Part shown: in pieces, positions 6,827 to 11,920 of the stretch
Position numbering within the stretch: the first letter of the stretch is position 1
Layout of the letters: each line of letters begins with the position of its first letter
DNA from: Candidatus Sumerlaeota bacterium
GTDB taxonomy: Bacteria > CG03 > SLGR01
DNA: 11,920 nt
Assembly (NCBI GenBank): GCA_007136585.1
Contig: SLGR01000012.1
Coordinates: 1-11,920, forward strand
Reading direction: 5' to 3'
Translations under genes and position numbers: made by a program
Notes under the pieces: generated by a model
What the model was told of the DNA's origin: nothing
Database searches by the model: none
The model's input: only the letters and a program-made list of their open reading frames with translations

Positions 6827-7399
6827 ATGAGTTTTAGAGAACTTGTGGAAAAAAGGTACAGCTGCCGCAGGTATGAGTCCGCGGGAGTGGAACGGGAGAA
6901 GATAAATGAGTGCGTTAAGGCGGCTCGGTCAGCCCCGTCGGCATGTAACGCCCAGCCCTGGAGGTTCCTTGTGATTGACGATCCCGGAGTCCTTGAGGGG
7001 GCCTGCGCCGCGGCTGTCTCGGGGGTTTACCGGATGAGCAGGTTCATTAAGGGGGCCCCGGTTCTTATAGCGGTCCTTGCGGATAAGGGGAGTTTCCTTT
7101 CAAAGATGGGTTCCCTGGTCAGGGATGCCGGGTTCTACCTTATAGATATAGGGATAGCCTGCGAGCACCTTGTTCTCCAGGCCTCCGAGCTGGGGCTTGG
7201 AACCTGTTACGTGGGGTGGTTTAACGAGAAGGCGCTTAAAAAAAACCTTGGTATCCCAAAGAAGTTAAGGGTCCCCCTGCTTATCTCAATGGGGTACCCC
7301 AGCGAAGAGTACCGCAAGAAGGATCCGATCCGCCGCCGGGCCGGTTCGGAGACCAGGAAAGACCTCAAAGAGATACTTTACTTCAATAGCCTCCGGTAA
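6827..7399 (+). CDS. Nitroreductase-family FMN-dependent oxidoreductase
   Basis: The 190-residue cytoplasmic flavoprotein uses FMN and NAD(P)H to reduce nitro compounds, quinones or similar acceptors; the physiological substrate is not evident. The N-terminal RYSCRRYES (10-18) and APSACNAQPWRF (37-47) are the phosphate- and isoalloxazine-contacting motifs, and ELGLGTCYVGWF (121-132) is the conserved C-terminal motif. RMSRFIKGAPVLIAV (69-83) is also typical. Length is normal for a short single-domain member. It lacks a clear BluB signature, so 5,6-dimethylbenzimidazole synthesis is not supported. AAGAGG with 8-nt spacing precedes the ATG. It is transcribed away from the TonB-ECF operon, sharing a 142-nt intergenic region that contains the ModE-like repeat, so shared regulation is possible but unproven. 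Confidence 0.9.
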   Translation: MSFRELVEKRYSCRRYESAGVEREKINECVKAARSAPSACNAQPWRFLVIDDPGVLEGACAAAVSGVYRMSRFIKGAPVLIAVLADKGSFLSKMGSLVRDAGFYLIDIGIACEHLVLQASELGLGTCYVGWFNEKALKKNLGIPKKLRVPLLISMGYPSEEYRKKDPIRRRAGSETRKDLKEILYFNSLR

Positions 7400-7421
7400 C
7401 TTTCCCGTCTGATTTTTCTAA

Positions 7422-7526
7422 ATGCCCTGCTTTAGGAAAACATAAAATATATTTTACTTTTCCAATTAAGAGCCGGGCATCCTGCTGATTAACCTAAAGA
7501 AGAGTTTAAATACGCGAAAGCTCTTC
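7422..7526. other. Cluster of inverted repeats, possible structured RNA or terminator
   Basis: Within the gap after the nitroreductase gene there are several exact complementary pairs. ATGCCC (7422-7427) pairs with GGGCAT (7475-7480), and CTTTAGG (7430-7436) with CCTAAAG (7493-7499). GGAAAA (7435-7440) pairs with TTTTCC (7458-7463), enclosing the 14-bp palindrome TAAAATATATTTTA (7443-7456). GAAGAGTTT (7499-7507) pairs with AAAGCTCTTC (7517-7526) with one bulge. The first two interleave, as in a pseudoknot; the second and third share bases and exclude each other. No known riboswitch was recognised. No T-run follows, so a simple terminator is not clear. Confidence 0.35.
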
Positions 7527-7558
7527 AGGTTCTCTGCATTCTTTACAGAATAAATCCG

Positions 7559-7577
7559 TTGCGCGGAGTCTGCGCAA
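7559..7577. repeat. Small inverted repeat just upstream of the sulfur-operon promoter
   Basis: TTGCGC (7559-7564) and GCGCAA (7572-7577) are exact reverse complements with a 7-nt loop, ending 6 nt before the -35 box. It is not followed by a T-run on either strand, so it could be a protein site or a weak hairpin rather than a terminator. Confidence 0.3.
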
Positions 7578-7623
7578 TAAAACTTGACAAAAACAATATT
7601 GTTTATTATGTTTATATTAAACA
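7577..7623 (+). promoter_or_regulatory. Sulfur-operon promoter with palindromic operator sites
   Basis: TTGACA (7584-7589), a 17-nt spacer and TATGTT (7607-7612) form a good sigma-70 promoter. The spacer contains a perfect 14-bp palindrome, AAACAATATTGTTT (7591-7604). A second inverted repeat, TGTTTA-TAT-TAAACA (7609-7623), covers the -10 and the expected start site. The block ATAAAACTTGACAAAA (7577-7592) is repeated exactly before the cysteine synthase gene. The arrangement suggests repression by a dimeric regulator. Rrf2-type (CymR/IscR-like) control is plausible because of the sulfur genes, but no regulator is visible in the window. Confidence 0.75.
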
Positions 7624-7679
7624 AAATAACTCATATATATTTTGGGGCCGGAGAATAGAGTATTGCGGAAAGGAAATAA

Positions 7680-8903
7680 ATGAAGAAATTTAGAAATTTA
7701 CAGTGCAGGGAGTGCGGGAGGCGTTTCCCGGCGGAAGCGGTTTACGTATGTGAGTACTGCTTTGGCCCCCTGGAGGTTATCTATGATTACGGGAGTATAG
7801 ATATTTCCCGGGACTCAATCTTAGAGGGGCCGTTAAGCCTCTGGCGCTATAAGCCCCTGCTCCCGGTTCATACAGATTCTCCGGTTACCATCGGGGAAGG
7901 GCTGACCCCCCTCCTCAGGGCCGGCAATCTTGAGAAAGAACTTGGCCTCAAAGAACTTTATATAAAGAATGATTCGGTCAATCCCACTTTCTCTTTTAAG
8001 GACAGGGTGGTTACAGTGGCAGTTTCCAGGGCAAGGGAACTGGGGTTTGATACAGTGGCCTGCGCATCTACCGGGAACCTGGCCTGTTCTGTGGCCGCTT
8101 ACGGGAAAAAAGCAGGCCTGAAAACAGTAGTTTTTATCCCTGCGGATCTTGAGAAGGGAAAAGTCCTGGGGGCCGGCATATACCAGCCCCGCCTGGTAGG
8201 GGTAAGAGGCGATTACGATCAGGTAAACCGCCTCTGCGGAGAATTGGCGGGAACCTTCAAATGGGGGTTTGTGAATGTGAACCTGCGCCCCTATTATGCC
8301 GAGGGGTCAAAGACCCTGGGTTTTGAGGTGGCCGAACAGCTGGGCTTCAGGGCCCCCCGCCAGGTTGTAGTGCCTATGGCCTCGGGTTCTCTCCTTACCA
8401 AGATATACAAGGGGTTAAAGGAGTTTGAAGAGTTGGGAATCATAGAGGAAGCCGGGACCAGGTTTTTCGGCGCCCAGGCATCCGGGGCCGATCCCATAGC
8501 CGAAGCTGTCAGAAAGGATGAGGATATCATAAGGCCTGTAAAAGTAAAAACCATTGCCAAATCTCTGGCGATCGGAAACCCTGCAGACGGTTACTACGCC
8601 TGGGATGTCATAAAGAAGAGCGGCGGTTATGCGGCTTCTGTTACCGACGATGAGATTGTGGAAGGGATAAAACTTCTTGCCTCCACTGAAGGGGTATTTA
8701 CCGAGACCGCGGGGGGTGTGACGGTTGGAGTTCTGAAAAAACTGGTTGAGAACGGGAAGATAGACCCGGAGCTCTCGGTAGTTATATATATAACCGGCAA
8801 CGGGCTCAAGACCCAGGAAGCCGTGGAGAAAAGTGTTTCTAAAATAGAGGAGATAGAACCTTCTCTTAAATCGTTTAAGGAGAGCTGCCCCTGGGCAGTA
8901 TGA
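7680..8903 (+). CDS. Threonine synthase-like PLP enzyme with N-terminal zinc ribbon, in a sulfur-transfer operon
   Basis: The 407-residue protein is a fold-type II PLP enzyme. An N-terminal zinc ribbon (C9, C12, C24, C27) precedes IGEGLTPLL (71-79) and the PLP-lysine motif NPTFSFKDR, with K107; canonical threonine synthases usually have NPTGSFKDR. CASTGNLACSVAAYG and TETAGGVTVG are further family motifs. Threonine synthases convert O-phosphohomoserine to threonine. Here, however, the gene heads an operon with a sulfur carrier, its activating enzyme and a desulfurase, so a beta- or gamma-replacement making cysteine or homocysteine from a phosphorylated substrate and protein thiocarboxylate is an attractive alternative. 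AAAGGAAA precedes the ATG. The tail ends CPWAV. True threonine synthase function cannot be excluded. Confidence 0.85.
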   Translation: MKKFRNLQCRECGRRFPAEAVYVCEYCFGPLEVIYDYGSIDISRDSILEGPLSLWRYKPLLPVHTDSPVTIGEGLTPLLRAGNLEKELGLKELYIKNDSVNPTFSFKDRVVTVAVSRARELGFDTVACASTGNLACSVAAYGKKAGLKTVVFIPADLEKGKVLGAGIYQPRLVGVRGDYDQVNRLCGELAGTFKWGFVNVNLRPYYAEGSKTLGFEVAEQLGFRAPRQVVVPMASGSLLTKIYKGLKEFEELGIIEEAGTRFFGAQASGADPIAEAVRKDEDIIRPVKVKTIAKSLAIGNPADGYYAWDVIKKSGGYAASVTDDEIVEGIKLLASTEGVFTETAGGVTVGVLKKLVENGKIDPELSVVIYITGNGLKTQEAVEKSVSKIEEIEPSLKSFKESCPWAV

Positions 8904-8923
8904 TATAAGAAAGGAGGAAAGCA

Positions 8924-9196
8924 ATGATAAAAGTAAAAATACCCCAGCCCCTGCGAAACCTTACGGACGGGAAAGACGAGGTCTCTCTGGAAGGAAATGA
9001 GATCGGAGAGATTCTTCTGGAGCTGGAAAAGAAGTATCCGGGTATAAAGGAAAGGTTAAGGGATGAAGAAGGGAAGCTGAGGAGGTTTATAAACATATTC
9101 GTAAACGGAGATGATATAAGGCATCTTGAAGGTGAGGCTACGCCGGTAGAGGAAAGGGACGAGGTCTCTATCCTGCCGGCCATAGCGGGAGGCTGA
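8924..9196 (+). CDS. MoaD/ThiS/CysO-like sulfur carrier protein ending in Gly-Gly
   Basis: The 90-residue ubiquitin-fold protein ends VSILPAIAGG, the C-terminal di-glycine that E1-like enzymes adenylate and that then carries sulfur as a thiocarboxylate. The opening IKVKIPQPLRNLTDG, the helix around EILLELEKKYPGIKERL and NIFVNGDDIRHLEG follow the MoaD pattern. Ending exactly at GG means no proteolytic maturation is needed. A strong AAGGAGG lies 6 nt before the ATG, stronger than its neighbours, consistent with a carrier needed in excess. Position between a PLP synthase and a ThiF-like E1 points to amino-acid sulfur transfer, like CysO of Mycobacterium or HcyS of Wolinella, rather than molybdopterin synthesis. 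A MoaD role is the main alternative. Confidence 0.88.
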   Translation: MIKVKIPQPLRNLTDGKDEVSLEGNEIGEILLELEKKYPGIKERLRDEEGKLRRFINIFVNGDDIRHLEGEATPVEERDEVSILPAIAGG

Positions 9197-9197
9197 T

Positions 9198-9443
9198 ATG
9201 GCAAGAATAAAGAAACAGCTTGATCTGATATTTCCCGGGGAGCAGGTAAGAGAACCGGTTATATACAGGGTAAGCAGGGAGTATGATATCGTATTCAATA
9301 TCCGCCGCGCAAAGGTTACTGAAACCACCGGGGAACTGGCCCTGGAGTTCGAAGGAGAGGAGAGCGAGGTGGAGAAGGCGGTAGAGTACCTGGCGGGAAA
9401 AGGGGTAAAGGTTCAGCCCCTGCCCCATGATATAGTGGAGTAA
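9198..9443 (+). CDS. NIL-domain protein
   Basis: This 81-residue soluble protein is a single NIL-type domain, the small ferredoxin-like fold also seen at the end of MetN-type methionine ABC transporter ATPases. RIKKQLDLIFPGEQVREPVIYRV opens it, IVFNIRRAKVTETTGELALEFEGEESEVEKAV carries the typical 'n...a.v....G.l.v.l.G....v..a' pattern, and GVKVQPL closes it. It contains no cysteine, so it does not bind a metal cluster. Free-standing NIL proteins recur with sulfur amino-acid genes and are thought to bind methionine-like ligands or assist sulfur transfer; the exact role here is unknown. The ATG is 1 nt after the carrier-gene stop, with GGGAGG (9187-9192) as ribosome site. It is followed closely by the ThiF-like gene. 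Confidence 0.8.
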   Translation: MARIKKQLDLIFPGEQVREPVIYRVSREYDIVFNIRRAKVTETTGELALEFEGEESEVEKAVEYLAGKGVKVQPLPHDIVE

Positions 9444-9451
9444 GTACAATA
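9437..9451 (+). promoter_or_regulatory. Shine-Dalgarno GGAG and ATA start of the ThiF-like gene
   Basis: GGAG (9437-9440) overlaps the last codons of the NIL gene and lies 8 nt before ATA (9449-9451). This is the only initiator position giving the full conserved N-terminus. AUA is a very rare start codon, so the site may keep expression low. Confidence 0.55.
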
Positions 9452-10468
9452 GATACAGACAGGTATATAAGACAGGAGCTCTTTAAGCCCGTAGGTAAAG
9501 AGGGGCAGCGAAAGCTCAGGGGTTCAAAAGCCGTCATAGTGGGGTGCGGGGCCCTGGGCTCAAGGGTCAGCGAGGAGCTTGCGCGTTCCGGGTGCGGGTT
9601 TCTAAGAATAATAGACAGGGATTTCATAGAGCTCTCAAACCTCCAGCGCCAGGTCCTTTTTACGGAGAAGGATGTCAGGGATAACCTTCCAAAGGCCTTT
9701 GCCGCGCGCAGACACCTGGAGGAGATAAACTCCGGGGTTACTATAGAGGATATAGTGGATGACCTGAATTACTCCACGGCCGATAAATACCTCTCCGGGG
9801 CGGATATAATACTTGACGGCACTGATAACCTGGAAGTGCGGATGCTGATAAACGATTATGCTCAGAAGAACCGTATCCCCTATATTTACGGGGCTGCGGT
9901 CTCATCATACGGAAACTCAATGAATATTATACCCGGCAGAACCCCCTGTCTAAGGTGCCTATTCCCTCTCCTTCCCCCCCCGGGGGAGGTGGATACCTGC
10001 GATACGGCCGGGGTCATATCCCCCATCCCCGGGGTCATAGCCTGTATAGAGGCTGCCGAGGCCATAAAGCTCCTCTCCGGGAACCCCGGAGAGTTAAGAG
10101 AATCCCTTCTTTTCATAGACCTGTGGTCCGGCAGGTTTAATACCTACAGCGTAAAACCCGAACCGGGGTGTGAATGCTGCGCCGCGGGAAACTACGAGTA
10201 TCTTACCCCGGAAAAGGGGAAGAAGATAACAACCCTCTGCGGCAGGAACGCCGTTCAGATAACCCCGGCCTCGGGAGAAAACGTTAACTTTGAAGACCTG
10301 CGTGAAAAGCTTCATCCGATAGCAGAGGTTGAGGGGAATAAGTTCATACTGAAGTTTACCCTGGACGGGTGCGGTATAAGCGTATTTAAGAACGGAAGAG
10401 CCATAATCCAGGGAACCTCAGATGTAAACAGGGCGAGGAGCCTTTACTCAAGGTATATAGGAGAGTGA
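9449..10468 (+). CDS. ThiF/MoeB/HesA-like E1 adenylyltransferase, probable AUA start codon
   Basis: The protein adenylates the C-terminal Gly-Gly of the sulfur carrier using ATP. Read from ATA at 9449 it has 339 residues. The N-terminal DRYIRQELFKPVGKEGQRKL is the standard family opening, followed by the nucleotide-binding GCGALG (32-37), NLQRQ, DGTDN (about 122-126), zinc cysteines CLRC (167/170) and CECC (241-244), and a likely catalytic cysteine in DTCDTAG (C184). A C-terminal extension (about 280-339) resembles the extra domain of related E1s. No ATG, GTG or TTG lies in frame between the stop at 9428 and a GTG at 9539, which is too late: it falls inside the nucleotide-binding loop. GGAG (9437-9440) sits 8 nt before ATA. 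A start-codon sequencing error is the alternative. Confidence 0.88.
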   Translation: MDTDRYIRQELFKPVGKEGQRKLRGSKAVIVGCGALGSRVSEELARSGCGFLRIIDRDFIELSNLQRQVLFTEKDVRDNLPKAFAARRHLEEINSGVTIEDIVDDLNYSTADKYLSGADIILDGTDNLEVRMLINDYAQKNRIPYIYGAAVSSYGNSMNIIPGRTPCLRCLFPLLPPPGEVDTCDTAGVISPIPGVIACIEAAEAIKLLSGNPGELRESLLFIDLWSGRFNTYSVKPEPGCECCAAGNYEYLTPEKGKKITTLCGRNAVQITPASGENVNFEDLREKLHPIAEVEGNKFILKFTLDGCGISVFKNGRAIIQGTSDVNRARSLYSRYIGE

Positions 10469-11622
10469 GCACAGAAAATAAGATAATATATTTTGATAAC
10501 GCGGCCACCTCCTGGCCAAAGCCGGAACCTGTTTATGAGTCTCTCGGAAGTTTTCTCAGGGAAAAGGGGGCCAACCCCGGCCGGAGCGGGCATAGAATGG
10601 CCCAGGCGGCGGAGCGGGCGATCGACGGGACAAGAAACCTGGTCTCTTCCTTTTTAGGGGTCGGGAGCCCGGAGAGGATAATATTTACTCTTAACTGCAC
10701 CGACGCCCTTAATATCGCCATACACGGAACAGTAAAAAAAAGTTCCCATGTTATAACCACCTCGCTGGAACATAACTCTGTAACCAGGGTCCTGAATGAG
10801 CTGAGAGAAAGAAAATCGGTTGAGATTACCATAATTGAGCCCTCGGAAGAAGGGTATATAGATCCGGATAATATAAGAAAGAGTATCAGGAAAAACACCT
10901 CGCTTATAGCTATAAATCACGGTTCAAATGTCACGGGAGCCCTCCAGGATGCCGGGGAGACAGCTCTTATCTCCCGCAAGAAGGGTATCCCCTTTCTCCT
11001 GGATGCTGCGCAGTCGGCAGGGGCGGCTCCTCTTGACCTTGGCGCCCTTGGAGTATCCCTTTGCGCCTTACCCGGTCATAAAGGGCTGCTCGGCCCTACA
11101 GGGACGGGGATTCTTTATGTTTCAGAAGATCTGGAAATTTCTTCTTTCAGGCAGGGGGGGACGGGGACGGATTCCGCCTCCCCCCGTCACCCTGATAAGT
11201 ACCCCTTTCATCTTGAGGCCGGCACCCCCAACACCTCCGGCATAGCCGCCCTGGGTGAGGGGATAAGGTACGTTGCGGATAATTTCGATTCTATCATAAA
11301 GAGAGAAAAGGAGCTGCTCGGCTTCCTCCTTGAGGAACTGGGAAAGACCGGGGGCATAAGAGTATACGGGCCCCGGAGTTCAGAAAAGAGGGTGGGGACG
11401 ATTTCCCTTAACGCCGAGGGATGGTCTCCCGATGACCTGGGGGCGGTGCTGGATGAAAACTTTAATATAGCCGTAAGGACCGGGCTTCACTGCGCCCCGG
11501 GCGCGCACAGGGGCCTGGGCACATTCCCCGAAGGGACCGTGAGGGTCTCCTGCGGCCCGTTTAACACGGAAGAAGAGGCGGAGAAGCTTCTCTCGGCCCT
11601 GAGGGAAGCGGTAAAACTGTAA
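10465..11622 (+). CDS. Cysteine desulfurase-family aminotransferase class V
   Basis: The 385-residue PLP enzyme would take sulfur from cysteine as a persulfide, releasing alanine, and could load the operon's carrier protein. Key residues are in place: H103 (SLEHNSV), D180 and Q183 (LLDAAQSAG), PLP lysine K206 (LPGHKGLLGP), RQGGTGTDS (229-237) and the active-site cysteine C343 in RTGLHCAPGAH. The RTGLHCAP and GGTGTDS motifs point to the group-II-like 'cysteine desulfurase family' near SufS/CsdA rather than NifS/IscS. The GTG start overlaps the ThiF-like stop by 4 nt (GTGA) and GGAG is only 1 nt away, so translational coupling is likely. Selenocysteine lyase activity or another sulfur-amino-acid reaction is possible. 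Confidence 0.9.
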   Translation: MSTENKIIYFDNAATSWPKPEPVYESLGSFLREKGANPGRSGHRMAQAAERAIDGTRNLVSSFLGVGSPERIIFTLNCTDALNIAIHGTVKKSSHVITTSLEHNSVTRVLNELRERKSVEITIIEPSEEGYIDPDNIRKSIRKNTSLIAINHGSNVTGALQDAGETALISRKKGIPFLLDAAQSAGAAPLDLGALGVSLCALPGHKGLLGPTGTGILYVSEDLEISSFRQGGTGTDSASPRHPDKYPFHLEAGTPNTSGIAALGEGIRYVADNFDSIIKREKELLGFLLEELGKTGGIRVYGPRSSEKRVGTISLNAEGWSPDDLGAVLDENFNIAVRTGLHCAPGAHRGLGTFPEGTVRVSCGPFNTEEEAEKLLSALREAVKL

Positions 11623-11658
11623 GGGCTGTATATTAAAACCCGCCGCGCTGTTTTGGGG

Positions 11659-11711
11659 GCAATATATGATGAATTTTATTAAATTACTTAATTTTTAAAT
11701 ATATTGCTTTT
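11659..11711 (+). terminator. AT-rich inverted repeat, possible terminator of the sulfur operon
   Basis: GCAATATAT (11659-11667) and ATATATTGC (11699-11707) are exact reverse complements. Inside, AAATTA (11681-11686) pairs with TAATTT (11689-11694). TTTTAT follows the stem at once. The AT-rich stem makes a factor-independent terminator weak but plausible. Confidence 0.4.
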
Positions 11712-11756
11712 ATAAAACTTGACAAAATAAATAATATTTATTAAAATAAAATATTA
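11712..11756 (+). promoter_or_regulatory. Cysteine synthase promoter, twin of the sulfur-operon promoter
   Basis: TTGACA (11719-11724), a 17-nt spacer and TAAAAT (11742-11747) form a strong promoter. ATAAAACTTGACAAAA (11712-11727) is identical to 7577-7592. The spacer holds AATAAAT-AAT-ATTTATT (11726-11742), and TAATATTT (11732-11739) pairs with AAATATTA (11749-11756) over the -10. Shared sequence and repeats imply a common regulator for both promoters. Confidence 0.75.
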
Positions 11757-11786
11757 TAAGGTTGTAGGATTTATCAGGAGGAAAAA

Positions 11787-11920
11787 ATGAGCAAAGTGTT
11801 TAAGGACATTACGGCGGCCGTGGGAAGGACCCCGGTAGTGGGGCTTGAAAAGATTTCAAAGGGTCTTCCGGGAAGGATCCTGGGAAAACTTGAGTCTTTC
11901 AACCCCCTGGGCAGCGTCAA
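11787..11920 (+). CDS. cysK: Cysteine synthase (O-acetylserine sulfhydrylase), N-terminal part
   Basis: The first 44 codons lie in the window and the frame runs off the edge. The visible protein has FKDITAAVGRTPVVGLEKIS followed by ILGKLESFNPLGSVK, the opening of CysK-type fold-II PLP enzymes, where NPLGSVKDR holds the PLP lysine (K44 is the last visible residue). Such enzymes make cysteine from O-acetylserine and sulfide. A textbook AGGAGG (11776-11781) lies 5 nt before the ATG. The gene has its own promoter, closely related to that of the upstream sulfur operon. A CysM-like or O-phosphoserine-using variant cannot be distinguished from this fragment. Confidence 0.88.
   Translation, partial: MSKVFKDITAAVGRTPVVGLEKISKGLPGRILGKLESFNPLGSV

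Noticed and set aside
6827-7399. Nitroreductase as BluB (5,6-dimethylbenzimidazole synthase)
   Set aside because: The motifs are those of general nitroreductases and I saw no BluB-specific sequence; a nearby TonB-ECF system alone is not enough.
7400-7679. T-box or SAM riboswitch in the sulfur-operon leader
   Set aside because: I found no T-box GGTGGNACCGCG-type sequence or SAM aptamer core, and the leader after the -10 is only about 60 nt and AT-rich.

Overview
The window reads as chromosomal DNA from a diderm (outer-membrane) bacterium, probably an anaerobe. A TonB-dependent receptor with a signal peptide shows the outer membrane. Sulfur carrier-protein genes, an ECF-type transporter and arsenite efflux fit an anaerobic or sulfidic lifestyle. 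Codon use is distinctive: AGG for Arg, ATA for Ile and GGG for Gly are all common. Coding DNA is GC-rich, while the promoter regions are very AT-rich. I could not fix the phylum; the gene content would suit Nitrospirota or Desulfobacterota-like lineages, which is a guess.

Layout. (1) 1-1183, plus strand: the 3' end of a low-molecular-weight phosphatase-fold ArsC-like arsenate reductase, then an ACR3 arsenite permease. (2) 6684-1175, minus strand: one compact operon of a TonB-dependent receptor, a double-NBD ABC ATPase, a small ECF S-component-like membrane protein, a short ECF T-component fused to a THEP1/DUF2478-like NTPase, and a xylose-isomerase-like TIM-barrel protein. (3) 6827-7399, plus strand: a nitroreductase transcribed divergently. 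(4) 7400-7679: an AT-rich, structure-rich gap ending in a strong promoter. (5) 7680-11622, plus strand: a sulfur-transfer operon of a threonine-synthase-like PLP enzyme, a MoaD/ThiS-like carrier ending in Gly-Gly, a NIL-domain protein, a ThiF/MoeB-like E1 enzyme and a cysteine-desulfurase-family enzyme. (6) 11787 to the edge: the start of a CysK-type cysteine synthase under its own promoter.

The most interesting unit is the minus-strand operon. Its promoter carries a perfect inverted repeat, GCGTTATA-N10-TATAACGC. The half-sites and spacing match what I recall of the ModE (molybdate/tungstate regulator) operator. The repeat ends 1 nt before the receptor ATG, so the mRNA appears leaderless and there is no room for a cobalamin riboswitch. 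Together these suggest a molybdenum/tungsten-regulated, TonB-energised, ECF-type uptake system with an unusual NTPase fused to its T subunit. That is inference from the sequence and is unproven.

The second notable unit is the sulfur operon. The carrier would be adenylated by the ThiF-like enzyme, loaded with sulfur (perhaps from the desulfurase) and used by a PLP synthase to make cysteine or homocysteine. The operon promoter and the cysK promoter share an identical 16-nt core and palindromic spacers, so they very likely answer to one regulator. The ThiF-like gene has no standard start codon at its true N-terminus; an AUA start with a well-placed Shine-Dalgarno is the best reading.
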